NCBI GenBank assembly: GCA_964593895.1
Contig: CAZQKL010000006.1
Location: 1 to 31,618, forward strand
From: CAZQKL01 sp964593895 [NCBI: uncultured bacterium]
Lineage (GTDB): Bacteria; DYJV01
DNA length: 31,618 bases
Direction of reading: 5' to 3'
Shown here: positions 1-8,295 of the stretch, piece after piece
How positions within the stretch are numbered: the first letter of the stretch is position 1
Layout: each line of letters starts with the position of its first letter
Notes under the pieces: model-generated
Told to the model about the DNA's origin: nothing
Seen by the model: only the letters and a program-made list of their open reading frames with translations
Databases searched by the model: none
Made by a program: the position numbers and the translations under genes

Positions 1-55
1 AGTTGCAAAAATACCAGAATATAAAGTTTGTGCAGTAAAAATAGAGAAGGTATAA
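1..55 (+). CDS. C-terminal end of upstream complex I gene, probably nuoG (partial)
   Basis: The open frame entering from the left edge reads VAKIPEYKVCAVKIEKV and stops at TAA 53-55. That is 27 bases before the nuoH start and on the same strand. In the usual nuoA-N order the gene before nuoH is nuoG, the iron-sulfur subunit with a molybdopterin-type fold, and the short basic tail fits its C-terminus. Only about 17 residues are visible, so the identity rests on gene order. Another upstream nuo gene is possible. Confidence 0.4.
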   Translation, partial: VAKIPEYKVCAVKIEKV

Positions 56-81
56 TTGAATTTTTGGGGAGGAGATTTAGA

Positions 82-1068
82 ATGGATTTTTTGATTGATG
101 TTACAATTAATGTTCTTTTCGCTATAATTTCTGTTTTATTACTTTTACTTGTTGTTGCGTATTCAACTTTACTTGAAAGAAAGTTCCTTGGAGATTTCCA
201 ATTAAGAATTGGTCCAAATAGAGCTGGTCCATTTGGAATATGGCAACCACTTGCTGATGGTATAAAAGCTTTTTTTAAGGAAGATGTAATTCCAGAAAGA
301 GCTGATAAAGTAGTTTTTGTCCTTGCTCCAATGATAAGTTTTATAACAGCAATTGGAATAATTGCAATAATTCCATTTGCAAACAAAATCACAATTTTTG
401 GAAGAGAAGTAAAATTAATAGTTTCAGATATAGATATTTCAATTCTTTATGTTTTTGCTCTTGCTGCTTTAGGTTCTTATGGATGTTTACTTGGCGGTTA
501 TTCATCATACAATAAATACAGTTTATTTGGCGCTATGAGAACTTCTGCCCTTCTTATAAGTTATGAAATTCCATTTGTTTTAATCATTATGAGCATAGTT
601 CTTGTTAATGGAACGTTAAGTTTTACAGGAATAGTTGAAGCACAATCTCATTTATGGAATATAGTAAGGGAACCAGTAGCTTTTTTTCTTGCAATAGTTT
701 GTGCATGTGCTGAAATTAATAGAACTCCATTTGATATGCCTGAAACAGAAAGTGAGCTTGCTTGTGGTTTTAATGTGGAATATTCAAGTATGAAATTTTC
801 AATGTTTTTTATGGCAGAATATGCACATTTATTCACAATTAGTGCAATTTTAACAACATTATTTTTAGGTGGGTGGAAAGGTCCTCTACTTCCTCCAATA
901 ATTTGGTTTTTATTAAAAACATTTGCATTTATGTTTTTCTTTATATGGGAAAGAGCTACATTGCCAAGATTTAGAATAGACCAAATTATGCACTTTGGTT
1001 GGAAAGTGCTTTTACCTTTATCTCTTGCAAATTTAATTGTTACCGCTATTGTAATGGCAATAATTTAA
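82..1068 (+). CDS. nuoH: NADH-quinone oxidoreductase subunit H (NuoH)
   Basis: Membrane subunit of complex I that, with NuoB/D, forms the quinone pocket and links electron transfer to the proton channels. Visible family signatures are LLERKFLGDFQLRIGPNRAG near the N-terminus and EINRTPFDMPETESELACGF followed by EYSSMKF in the third cytoplasmic loop, the acidic stretch that lines the quinone tunnel. About eight hydrophobic segments are present. ATG 82 is chosen because GGGGAGGAG lies at 66-74 and the product then has the normal length (328 aa). The frame is open back to base 28, but that stretch has no ribosome site and overlaps the previous gene. First complete gene of the nuoH-N block. Confidence 0.97.
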   Translation: MDFLIDVTINVLFAIISVLLLLLVVAYSTLLERKFLGDFQLRIGPNRAGPFGIWQPLADGIKAFFKEDVIPERADKVVFVLAPMISFITAIGIIAIIPFANKITIFGREVKLIVSDIDISILYVFALAALGSYGCLLGGYSSYNKYSLFGAMRTSALLISYEIPFVLIIMSIVLVNGTLSFTGIVEAQSHLWNIVREPVAFFLAIVCACAEINRTPFDMPETESELACGFNVEYSSMKFSMFFMAEYAHLFTISAILTTLFLGGWKGPLLPPIIWFLLKTFAFMFFFIWERATLPRFRIDQIMHFGWKVLLPLSLANLIVTAIVMAII

Positions 1069-1081
1069 TAAGGAGATTAAC

Positions 1082-1576
1082 ATGAGTGTTGTAAAAAAGA
1101 AAGGATATTACTCAATTGAAGAAATAAGAGATAATTTAAGAAAACCTTCAATTATAACTCCAATTTTAAAAGGGTTAAGCTATACATTGAAAAATTTCTT
1201 TTCAAAACCTGTTACTATTCAATATCCTGAAGAAAAGAGAGATATTTCTCCAAGATGGAGAGGAATTCACAGATTTAAAAAGGATGAGAATGGAAATTAT
1301 AGATGTGTAGGTTGTGGATTATGCGCAGCAGTTTGTCCTGCAAAAGCTATTACAATTAGAACCATTGAAACTGAAGATGGAAGAAGAATGCCAGATAGAT
1401 TTATGGTGGATGCCTTAAGATGCATTTATTGTGGTTTTTGTGTTGAGGTTTGCCCAAAAGATGCAATTGAGTATAGCAATGTTTACGATTTTGTAGATTA
1501 CGATAAAAATAAATTTAAACTTGAAAAAGAAGTTTTAGAAGAACCTGAAAAATTAAGCTTTACATATAAAAGTTAA
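1082..1576 (+). CDS. nuoI: NADH-quinone oxidoreductase subunit I (NuoI)
   Basis: Peripheral-arm ferredoxin-like subunit (164 aa) that carries clusters N6a and N6b and passes electrons to NuoB. Two CxxCxxCxxxCP motifs are complete, at Cys75-78-81-85 and Cys114-117-120-124. As in the family, each group's fourth cysteine ligates the other cluster. The N-terminal part is basic and amphipathic, the segment that lies on the membrane. AAGGAG precedes the ATG and the gene starts 13 bases after nuoH. The acidic C-terminal tail is ordinary. Confidence 0.97.
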   Translation: MSVVKKKGYYSIEEIRDNLRKPSIITPILKGLSYTLKNFFSKPVTIQYPEEKRDISPRWRGIHRFKKDENGNYRCVGCGLCAAVCPAKAITIRTIETEDGRRMPDRFMVDALRCIYCGFCVEVCPKDAIEYSNVYDFVDYDKNKFKLEKEVLEEPEKLSFTYKS

Positions 1577-1587
1577 AGGGGTTTGAA

Positions 1588-2109
1588 ATGGATGTTATTA
1601 TATTTTTCATTGCAGTTGTTTTTGCAATGGGTTCAGCAATAATGGTAGTTGGAGCTAAAAATCCAGTTCATAGTGCACTATGGATGGTATCAACTCTTTT
1701 TTGCACAGCGGTAATATATCTTTTATTGGGATTTGATTTTCTTGCAGCAATTCAAGTTATTGTGTATGCTGGTGCAATTATGATGTTAATTGTTTATGTT
1801 ATTATGCTTACAAGCATTGAAGAAGAAATAAAAAGAAAATATAAATTAAGACTTTTTCAAATAGTTGGAATTGCTTTTATTGTAATATTTTTTATTCAAG
1901 CTGTAAGATATGGAATGGTTCCTCTACATGGTTGGGAAGGATTATGTTGGAAAGAGATACCAGAAAGGTTTGGAAGTGTAAATTATGTTGCACTGAAGCT
2001 TTTTACAAAATATGTTTTCCCATTTGAATTGGTTTCAGTGCTTTTGTTAGCTGGAATAGCTGGAGCAGTTTATTTAGCTAAAAAAGAAAAAAATAAGGAG
2101 AATAGATAA
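1588..2109 (+). CDS. nuoJ: NADH-quinone oxidoreductase subunit J (NuoJ)
   Basis: Small membrane subunit (173 aa) between NuoH and NuoK in the complex I membrane arm. It has about five hydrophobic helices. The helix read as FDFLAAIQVIVYAGAIMMLI contains the conserved YAGAI bulge, the pi-bulge helix thought to rotate during coupling. The segment between helices 4 and 5 (about residues 110-140) is a polar loop with Trp and Glu, and the tail is Lys-rich. The gene sits 11 bases after nuoI and its end adjoins nuoK. Confidence 0.96.
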   Translation: MDVIIFFIAVVFAMGSAIMVVGAKNPVHSALWMVSTLFCTAVIYLLLGFDFLAAIQVIVYAGAIMMLIVYVIMLTSIEEEIKRKYKLRLFQIVGIAFIVIFFIQAVRYGMVPLHGWEGLCWKEIPERFGSVNYVALKLFTKYVFPFELVSVLLLAGIAGAVYLAKKEKNKENR

Positions 2110-2110
2110 A

Positions 2111-2413
2111 ATGCATAGTCCAGCAGTATTAATTTTTTTATCATTATTTCTTTTTTGTTTAGGAGCAGTAGGAGTTATAGTAAGAAGAAATTTAATAATT
2201 GTATTTATGTGTATTGAATTAATGCTAAATTCTGCAAATTTAATGCTTGTTGCTTTTTCCCATTTTTTAAAATCAATTGATGGAATGATGTTTGTCCTTT
2301 TTGTTCTTGCAATTGCAGCAGCTGAAGCTGGTGTAGGATTAGCTTTATTTGTAGTGCTTTTCAGAAATAAAGGCAATATTGATTCATTTAAAATTAACAT
2401 TTTAAAACATTAA
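2111..2413 (+). CDS. nuoK: NADH-quinone oxidoreductase subunit K (NuoK)
   Basis: Three-helix, MrpC-like subunit (100 aa, the standard length). The two membrane-buried glutamates needed for proton translocation are visible in MCIELMLNSANL (helix 2) and AIAAAEAGVGLALFV (helix 3). The start is ATG 2111, with AAGGAG inside the last codons of nuoJ. Only one base separates the two genes, so translation is probably coupled. Confidence 0.97.
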   Translation: MHSPAVLIFLSLFLFCLGAVGVIVRRNLIIVFMCIELMLNSANLMLVAFSHFLKSIDGMMFVLFVLAIAAAEAGVGLALFVVLFRNKGNIDSFKINILKH

Positions 2414-2425
2414 GGAGTTGAAATT

Positions 2426-4363
2426 ATGATAGCTAAGGTGTGGTTAATTCCTTTATTTCCTCTAATAGGTGTTCTAATTAACGGTATTTTAGGTGCAAAA
2501 TTAGAAAAAATTTCCAAAAAAATTATTCATTGGATAGCATGTCCCAGTGTAGGACTTTCATTTTTAGTTTCATGGATGATTTTTAGAGAATTATTAAATT
2601 TACCACCTGCACATAGACATTTTGAAATTGTTGTTTATAATTGGTTTACATCAGGGGAACTATCTGTAAATGTTGCATATCTTGTTGACCCATTATCAAT
2701 TACAATGGCATTATTTGTTACAGGAGTTGGATTTTTAATTCACATATATTCAATTGGATACATGATACATGATGAAGGAAGATATTATCGTTATTTTACC
2801 TATTTAAATTTATTTATGTTTTCAATGATAAATTTAATTTTGGCAAATAATTTTGTTCTAATGTTTCTTGGATGGGAGGGAGTTGGTGTATGTTCATATC
2901 TTTTAATAGGTTTTTGGTTTGAAAATAGAGAATTTGCAAGTGCAGGTAAAAAAGCATTTATTTATAATAGAATAGGTGATTATGGATTTATTCTTGGAAT
3001 GTTTTTACTTTTTTTTACTCTTGGAAGAAAAACTGGAATTTATACATTTAACTTTTCAGAAATATTTGCTCATGTAAATTTTATCCCAGTAAGTATTGCA
3101 ACAATAATTGGATTGCTTCTTTTTTTAGGAGCAACTGGAAAATCTGCTCAAATTCCATTGTATGTATGGCTTCCTGATGCAATGGCAGGTCCTACCCCAG
3201 TTTCAGCATTAATTCACGCTGCAACAATGGTTACAGCAGGTGTTTATATGGTTGCAAGATGTGCTCCATTATATATGCATGGACCATTCGCCCTATATGT
3301 GGTTGCTCTTGTTGGAGGTATAACAGCTTTTTATGCTGCAACTATGGCTTTAACTCAACATGATATAAAAAAGGTGATTGCATATTCAACAATATCTCAA
3401 TTAGGATATATGTTTTTAGGTGTAGGTGTTTATGCATTTGCAGCTGGAGTTTTTCATATTGTTACTCATTCATTTTTCAAAGCTCTCCTATTTCTTGGTG
3501 CAGGAAGTGTAATTCATGCATTAAGCGGTGAACAGGATATGAGGAAAATGGGAGGATTAAAAGATAAATTACCAATTACTTATTGGACATTTTTAATTGC
3601 ATGTCTTGCTATATCTGGAATTCCAGGATTTTCAGGTTTTTTTAGTAAAGATATGATACTTGGAAAAGCTTTTGAGAATGGTTACTACTTTTTATGGGCT
3701 TTAGGAACAATTACTGCAGGCATGACATCATTCTATATGTTTAGAGTTTTATTTTTAACATTTCATGGTGAATGTAGAGCTGATGAAGAAGTTAAAAAAC
3801 ATATACATGAATCACCTCCATCTATGACAGTGCCAATGATTATTTTAGCAATATTATCAATTTTTGGTGGATATATTGGAGTTCCTGAAGCTTTAGGTGG
3901 TTCAAATAGAATATGGAAATTTCTACAACCTTCATTTCATTACGGACATGAAAAAGTTCATATTGTTGAACATCATATGAGTCTTGGAGTTGAGTATTTG
4001 TTAATGATAATTGCAGTAATTGTTGCAGTTTTAGGTATTTATATTGCATATCTAATGTATGTTAAAAATAGAGAATTGCCTGAAAAATTGGCCCAAAAAT
4101 ATCCGCTATTATATAGATTATCATACAACAAATGGTATGTAGATGAAATTTATGAAGGCCTTATTGGAAGACCTTTATATTTTCTTGGTCAGGTTCTATG
4201 GATGATTTGGGATGAATTAATTGTTGATGGTGCAGTAAGATTTATTTATGGGACTGTTAGAGGAGTTGGAGGTGCATTAAGATACATCCAAACAGGGAAT
4301 TTACAATTTTATGTGGTATTTCTTTTACTTGGAATTTTAATAACTATTTTCTACATATTATAA
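2426..4363 (+). CDS. nuoL: NADH-quinone oxidoreductase subunit L (NuoL)
   Basis: Distal antiporter-like proton-pumping subunit (645 aa). Key channel residues are present: Glu151 in GWEGVGVCSYLLI, Lys239 in GKSAQIPLYVWLPDAM, the histidine in ALIHAATMVTAG, and the central lysine in HSFFKALLFLGAG. The N-terminal LVDPLSITMALFV segment is typical of NuoL. After the 14-helix core there is a polar stretch, then the amphipathic lateral helix and a final membrane anchor ending FYVVFLLLGILITIFYIL. RBS is AAGGAG, 12 bases after nuoK. Confidence 0.97.
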   Translation: MIAKVWLIPLFPLIGVLINGILGAKLEKISKKIIHWIACPSVGLSFLVSWMIFRELLNLPPAHRHFEIVVYNWFTSGELSVNVAYLVDPLSITMALFVTGVGFLIHIYSIGYMIHDEGRYYRYFTYLNLFMFSMINLILANNFVLMFLGWEGVGVCSYLLIGFWFENREFASAGKKAFIYNRIGDYGFILGMFLLFFTLGRKTGIYTFNFSEIFAHVNFIPVSIATIIGLLLFLGATGKSAQIPLYVWLPDAMAGPTPVSALIHAATMVTAGVYMVARCAPLYMHGPFALYVVALVGGITAFYAATMALTQHDIKKVIAYSTISQLGYMFLGVGVYAFAAGVFHIVTHSFFKALLFLGAGSVIHALSGEQDMRKMGGLKDKLPITYWTFLIACLAISGIPGFSGFFSKDMILGKAFENGYYFLWALGTITAGMTSFYMFRVLFLTFHGECRADEEVKKHIHESPPSMTVPMIILAILSIFGGYIGVPEALGGSNRIWKFLQPSFHYGHEKVHIVEHHMSLGVEYLLMIIAVIVAVLGIYIAYLMYVKNRELPEKLAQKYPLLYRLSYNKWYVDEIYEGLIGRPLYFLGQVLWMIWDELIVDGAVRFIYGTVRGVGGALRYIQTGNLQFYVVFLLLGILITIFYIL

Positions 4364-4376
4364 AAGGAGTAGCAGG

Positions 4377-5879
4377 ATGGAAATTTTAACAAAACATATT
4401 TTATCCCTTTTAACATTTATACCAATTATTGGAGCAATAACTTTATTGGGAATTAATAGAGAAAATTCAGGGGGAGCAAAATTAATAAGTGCATTTTTCG
4501 GATTTATTGAACTTTTATTGGGATTATACCTATTTTTTGCATATTCTCCCCATGGAAATGTATTTCAATTTTATGAAAGATATCAATGGATTAAATCGTT
4601 GGGAATTCAATATTTCCTTGGTGTTGATGCTGTAAGTATGTATTTAATTGTGTTAACAACAATTTTGACTTTTATCTGTATAATTGCATCATGGAATGTG
4701 GAAAAATATGCAAGAGAATATTTCTTATGTATTTTATTTATAGAAACTGGAGTTATTGGAGCATTATGTGCTCTTGATTTAGTTTTATTCTATATTTTCT
4801 GGGAAGTTATGTTAATTCCAATGTATTTTTTAATCGGAATTTGGGGTGATAATAAAAGGATTTATGCAACATTAAAATTCTATATTTATACAATGGTTGG
4901 TTCTGTAATTATGCTTGTTGCAATTTTCGCACTTTACTGGATGAATTCTAAGACAAATTTTGATATATTACAATTATACAGACTTCATCTTCCAGTAAAA
5001 ACTCAAATGTGGTTATATTTAGCATTTTTCCTTGCATTTGCTATAAAAGTACCAATTATTCCATTTCATACATGGCAACCTGATACATATGTTAATGCTC
5101 CAACTGCAGGAACTGTTTTACTTGCTGGAGTTTTATCAAAAATGGGAATTTACGGATTTTATAGATTTGCATTACCCTTATTTCCTGATGCATCAATGAA
5201 ATTTACACCAATTATTGCATTTTTAACTTTAATTGCTGTTATTTATATTTCCTTAATTGCTATAGCTCAAAAAGATATGAAAAGACTTATTGCATATTCA
5301 TCAATTGCTCATCTTGCAGTTGTTGTTTTAGGATTATTTATGTTAACAATTCAATCTGTTCAAGGAGCAATATTTCAAATGTTAAATCATACAATTATTA
5401 CAGGAGCATTATTTTTACTTCTTGGAACTTTATTTGAAAGATATTCTTCAAGACACATTAAAGATTATTCTGGGGTTGCTAAACAGATGCCACTTTTTGC
5501 AACATTCTTTATGATTGCAATGCTTGCATCTGTAGGTCTTCCTGGAACAAATGGATTTATAGGTGAGTTTATCTTATTCCTTGGAATTTTTAAAGCTAAT
5601 ATAGCGTATGCAGCAATTGCTGCTACTGGAACAATATTAGGTGCATTCTATATGTTATGGATGTATCAGAGAGCTTTTTTTGGACCACTTGAAGATGAAA
5701 AAATTATGAAACTTCCAGATTTAAATATTAGAGAAGTTTGCTACATTATTCCTTTAATAATTTTAATATTTGTAATGGGAATATTCCCACAGTTTTTTAT
5801 TAAAAAGTTTGATAAAACGACAACTTTTTTTGTTAATTATGTAACAAATAATAGGGTTATAAATTTAGCACAGAAATAG
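4377..5879 (+). CDS. nuoM: NADH-quinone oxidoreductase subunit M (NuoM)
   Basis: Second antiporter-like proton-pumping subunit (500 aa). Glu143 in IFWEVMLIPMYFLIGIWG and Lys224 in FAIKVPIIPFHTWQPDTYVN are the conserved channel pair. The motif HTWQPDTYVNAPTAGTVLLAG and the later SSIAHLAVVVLG are characteristic of NuoM rather than NuoL or NuoN. Fourteen or so hydrophobic segments fill the sequence. AAAAGGAG precedes the ATG, 13 bases after nuoL. Confidence 0.97.
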   Translation: MEILTKHILSLLTFIPIIGAITLLGINRENSGGAKLISAFFGFIELLLGLYLFFAYSPHGNVFQFYERYQWIKSLGIQYFLGVDAVSMYLIVLTTILTFICIIASWNVEKYAREYFLCILFIETGVIGALCALDLVLFYIFWEVMLIPMYFLIGIWGDNKRIYATLKFYIYTMVGSVIMLVAIFALYWMNSKTNFDILQLYRLHLPVKTQMWLYLAFFLAFAIKVPIIPFHTWQPDTYVNAPTAGTVLLAGVLSKMGIYGFYRFALPLFPDASMKFTPIIAFLTLIAVIYISLIAIAQKDMKRLIAYSSIAHLAVVVLGLFMLTIQSVQGAIFQMLNHTIITGALFLLLGTLFERYSSRHIKDYSGVAKQMPLFATFFMIAMLASVGLPGTNGFIGEFILFLGIFKANIAYAAIAATGTILGAFYMLWMYQRAFFGPLEDEKIMKLPDLNIREVCYIIPLIILIFVMGIFPQFFIKKFDKTTTFFVNYVTNNRVINLAQK

Positions 5880-5894
5880 AGGAGGATTTTTAAA

Positions 5895-7355
5895 ATGATA
5901 GATTTTAAAGCTCTTAGTGATGTTAAAATTATTACAATTTTACCTGAAATTATTTTAACCCTTTTTGGTATGATTGTATTAATAGCAGGAGTTTTTGGTG
6001 AGGATAAAAAAAGTGAATATTCTTATAATGGTTATATTTCAATAATTGGTGTAATTTTAGCAATTTTATCTCTATTTATAATCAAAGATTATTCATTAAG
6101 TGCTTTTAATCATATGATTGTTCTTGATAAATATGCACTTTTTTTTAAAGGATTAATTTTAATTTTAACAGGACTTACTGTAATTTCTTCAATGAATTAC
6201 ACTGTAAAAAAAGAAAGAGATTTTGGAGAATATTATGCTTTAATTTTATTTTCTGCAGTTGGAATGATGTTAATGTCTGCAAGCACAAATTTAATTACAA
6301 TATTTATTTCATTAGAAACAATGTCAATATCAATTTATTGTCTTGCTGGCTTTAGAAAAGATGAAAAAGGTGTTGAAGGAGCAATAAAATATTTTGTATT
6401 AGGAGGTTTTTCTGCAGCATTTATGTTATTGGGAATGGCATTTATTTATGGAGCTACAGGGACATTTGATTTAAAAGAAATTGGGAAATATATAGGAATT
6501 TATAAAGAGTTTCATTTTAATTCAATGTTACTCATAGGACTTGCTCTATTAATTACAGGATTTCTTTTTAAAGTTTCAACAGTTCCATTTCATATGTGGA
6601 CACCTGATGTTTATGAAGCTTCTCCAAGTCCAATTACAGGATTTATGGCAACAGGGGTTAAAGCAGCTGCATTTTCTGCATTTATAAGAGTTTTAATTCA
6701 ATCATTTAATAGTTACTTTGATAGTTATTCTCAATTATTAGCTTTTTTTGCTGTAATTACCATGTTTGGAGGAAATTTAATTGCGCTTGCACAAAGAAAT
6801 GTTAAAAGAATGCTTGCATATTCAAGTATAGCACATGCAGGTTATATATTAGTTGGATTAGTTGCAGGGACAAAACTTTCAAGTTCAGCAATGCTATTCT
6901 ATTTATTAGGTTACGGTTTTATGAATATAGGGGCTTTTTTAGTTTTATCAGCATTAAGTAGTAAAGAAAAATCTAATTCAAATCTTGAAGATCTAAAAGG
7001 TGTAGGGCTAAAGTATCCATTTTTAGGAATTGCAATGAGTGTATTTATGTTCTCAATGGCTGGAGTTCCACCAACAGTTGGATTTTTAGGTAAGTTTTAC
7101 TTATTTTTATCTGCAATAAATGCAAAACTTTATGGATTAACAATAATTGCAGTTATTAATAGTGCAATATCTGCTTATTACTATTTGAGAGTTCTTGTAT
7201 ATATGTATTTTAAAGGTGAAGCTGAAGTAACTGCTAAATATAGTATGTCAACTGTTTTTGGAATTTCAATAGCAATTGCAGGTGTTTTATATTTTGGAAT
7301 CTTACCATCTTCAATATTAACATATCTACAAAATTCAATTTCATCCTTATTATAA
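5895..7355 (+). CDS. nuoN: NADH-quinone oxidoreductase subunit N (NuoN)
   Basis: Third antiporter-like subunit (486 aa) and last gene of the nuo operon. Diagnostic stretches are SLETMSISIYCLAGF with the conserved glutamate, FLFKVSTVPFHMWTPDVYEA with the channel lysine, and AYSSIAHAGYILVG. GGAGG lies in the 15-base gap after nuoM. A strong hairpin terminator follows 5 bases after the stop, so the operon ends here. Confidence 0.97.
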   Translation: MIDFKALSDVKIITILPEIILTLFGMIVLIAGVFGEDKKSEYSYNGYISIIGVILAILSLFIIKDYSLSAFNHMIVLDKYALFFKGLILILTGLTVISSMNYTVKKERDFGEYYALILFSAVGMMLMSASTNLITIFISLETMSISIYCLAGFRKDEKGVEGAIKYFVLGGFSAAFMLLGMAFIYGATGTFDLKEIGKYIGIYKEFHFNSMLLIGLALLITGFLFKVSTVPFHMWTPDVYEASPSPITGFMATGVKAAAFSAFIRVLIQSFNSYFDSYSQLLAFFAVITMFGGNLIALAQRNVKRMLAYSSIAHAGYILVGLVAGTKLSSSAMLFYLLGYGFMNIGAFLVLSALSSKEKSNSNLEDLKGVGLKYPFLGIAMSVFMFSMAGVPPTVGFLGKFYLFLSAINAKLYGLTIIAVINSAISAYYYLRVLVYMYFKGEAEVTAKYSMSTVFGISIAIAGVLYFGILPSSILTYLQNSISSLL

Positions 7356-7360
7356 AACAA

Positions 7361-7396
7361 AAAATTCCCCTCATTATGAGGGGAGTTTATTTTTCT
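7361..7396 (+). terminator. Intrinsic terminator of the nuo operon
   Basis: CCCCTCA (7367-7373), loop TTA, TGAGGGG (7377-7383) form a perfect 7-bp stem that can extend by one to three A-T/G-T pairs. The T-rich tail TTTATTTTTC follows from 7386. It lies directly after nuoN and before the peroxiredoxin promoter, and so separates the two units. Confidence 0.9.
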
Positions 7397-7428
7397 TGAT
7401 TTTTTCCTATAAAAATATTAAATATTAC

Positions 7429-7457
7429 TTGACAAAAGTATAAAATTTATTTATATC
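7429..7457 (+). promoter_or_regulatory. Putative sigma-70-type promoter of the peroxiredoxin gene
   Basis: TTGACA at 7429-7434, a 17-base spacer, then TATATC at 7452-7457 as the likely -10. The -35 is perfect and the -10 matches four of six. Position (35 bases before the ATG, after the nuo terminator) supports an independent transcript. In DNA this AT-rich the exact -10 is uncertain. Confidence 0.55.
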
Positions 7458-7461
7458 AATA

Positions 7462-7481
7462 TTAGTAATAATTATTATTAA
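7462..7481 (+). promoter_or_regulatory. Palindrome resembling a Fur/PerR-family operator
   Basis: Bases 7466-7480 form a perfect 7-1-7 palindrome (TAATAAT T ATTATTA) within a wider near-palindrome 7462-7481. It matches 12 of the 14 fixed positions of the PerR box TTATAATnATTATAA. It lies between the putative -10 and the ribosome site of the peroxiredoxin gene, where a repressor would block transcription. AT-rich sequence makes chance matches common, so this is suggestive only. Confidence 0.35.
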
Positions 7482-7491
7482 GGAGGAGTTA

Positions 7492-8208
7492 ATGAAAGCA
7501 GGATGTTTAAATGTGGGTGGTAAAAAGGAAGAGAAAGTTGAAAAGGTTTCAGAACAAGAAGTTGAACAAAATAAAAAAAATGAAGAGGAGGTAAGAGAAA
7601 TGATTTTAGTAGGAAGAAAAGCACCAGATTTTGAAACCCAAGCTTATTACAAAGGCAAATTTATTGATGTAAAGTTATCAAATTATCTTGGAAAATGGGT
7701 ATTATTATGCTTTTATCCAGCAGATTTTACATTTGTTTGAGCTACAGAGATCTCAGCAGTTGCTGAGAAGTATCCAGAATTTCAAAAGCTTGGGGTAGAA
7801 GTTCTTTCAATGAGCATTGATACTGTTTTTGTTCACAAAATGTGGAATGATAATGAATTATCAAAAATGGTTGAAGGTGGAATTCCTTTTCCAATGTTAT
7901 CAGACCCAGGCGGAAAAATCGGTAAAATGTATGGAGTTTACGATGAAGAATTAGGACTTGATGTGAGAGGAAGATTTTTAATAGACCCAGATGGTGTGGT
8001 TCAAGCATTTGAAGTATTAAGTCCACCAGTTGGAAGAAATGTTTTAGAAGCTATTAGACAGATTCAAGCATTTCAACATGTAAGACAGACAAATGGAACT
8101 GAAGCATGTCCATCTGGTTGGAAACCTGGTAAACCAACATTAAAACCAGGAGAAGATTTAGTTGGAAGAGTATGGGATGTTTGGAAAGTTGAAAACGCTT
8201 TTGATTAA
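7492..8208 (+). CDS. Selenocysteine-containing typical 2-Cys peroxiredoxin (AhpC/Prx1 class)
   Basis: Thiol/selenol peroxidase that reduces peroxides. The open frame runs 7492-7737, meets TGA at 7738-7740, and continues in the same frame to TAA 8208. The TGA falls exactly at the peroxidatic cysteine: PADFTFV-U-ATE matches the family's PxDFTFVCPTE, with the helper Pro and Thr present. The resolving cysteine is in [10 protein letters not shown] near the C-terminus, and the conserved arginine is in [18 protein letters not shown]-like hairpin follows the TGA, so it is read here as Sec. Two starts have strong ribosome sites: ATG 7492 (AAGGAGGAG, 238 aa, Sec83) and ATG 7600 (GAGGAGGT at 7585-7592, 202 aa, Sec47, the usual family length). 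The extra 36 residues are Lys/Glu-rich. The Pro after the active residue is Ala here. Confidence 0.9.
7741..7772 (+). promoter_or_regulatory. Bacterial SECIS-like hairpin after the in-frame TGA
   Basis: Immediately downstream of TGA 7738-7740, TCTCAGC (7751-7757) pairs perfectly with GCTGAGA (7762-7768) around the loop AGTT (7758-7761). The apical loop contains the GU required by SelB and lies about 18-20 bases from the TGA, inside the known bacterial range. A 7-bp stem with four G-C pairs stands out in this AT-rich gene. The hairpin must also encode TEISAVAEK of the enzyme. Confidence 0.8.
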
Positions 8209-8211
8209 TAA

Positions 8212-8235
8212 AAAGGGGCTTACGCCCCTTTAAAA
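8212..8235 (+). terminator. Hairpin terminator after the peroxiredoxin gene
   Basis: AAAGGGGC (8212-8219), loop TTAC, GCCCCTTT (8224-8231): a perfect 8-bp stem four bases after the peroxiredoxin stop. The T-run is short (TTT, then A-rich), so termination may be incomplete. The rpoH promoter begins 11 bases later. Confidence 0.7.
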
Positions 8236-8241
8236 AAATTA

Positions 8242-8270
8242 TTGACAAAAATTTTTTTTTATGATATATT
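8242..8270 (+). promoter_or_regulatory. Sigma-70-type promoter of rpoH
   Basis: TTGACA at 8242-8247, exactly 17 bases, TATATT at 8265-8270. The -35 is perfect and the -10 matches five of six. The -10 shares its last two bases with the CIRCE operator, so repressor binding would occlude the start site. Confidence 0.8.
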
Positions 8271-8295
8271 AGCACTCAAAAAGAGTGAGTGCTAA
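8269..8295 (+). promoter_or_regulatory. CIRCE operator (HrcA binding site) upstream of rpoH
   Basis: TTAGCACTC (8269-8277), nine-base spacer, GAGTGCTAA (8287-8295): an exact match to the CIRCE consensus TTAGCACTC-N9-GAGTGCTAA with both arms perfect. It overlaps the -10/+1 region of the rpoH promoter and ends 20 bases before the ATG. HrcA repression of the sigma-32 gene is therefore predicted. CIRCE is better known from groESL and dnaK operons. Confidence 0.95.

Noticed and set aside
28-81. Longer nuoH reading frame with a start at base 28
   Set aside because: It overlaps the end of the previous gene, has no ribosome site, and the added residues are not like NuoH. ATG 82 has GGGGAGGAG in front.
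7738-7740. Peroxiredoxin as a pseudogene broken by a nonsense mutation
   Set aside because: The TGA is exactly at the peroxidatic residue, the downstream frame is intact and well conserved, and a SECIS-like hairpin follows at the right distance. A sequencing error is still formally possible.
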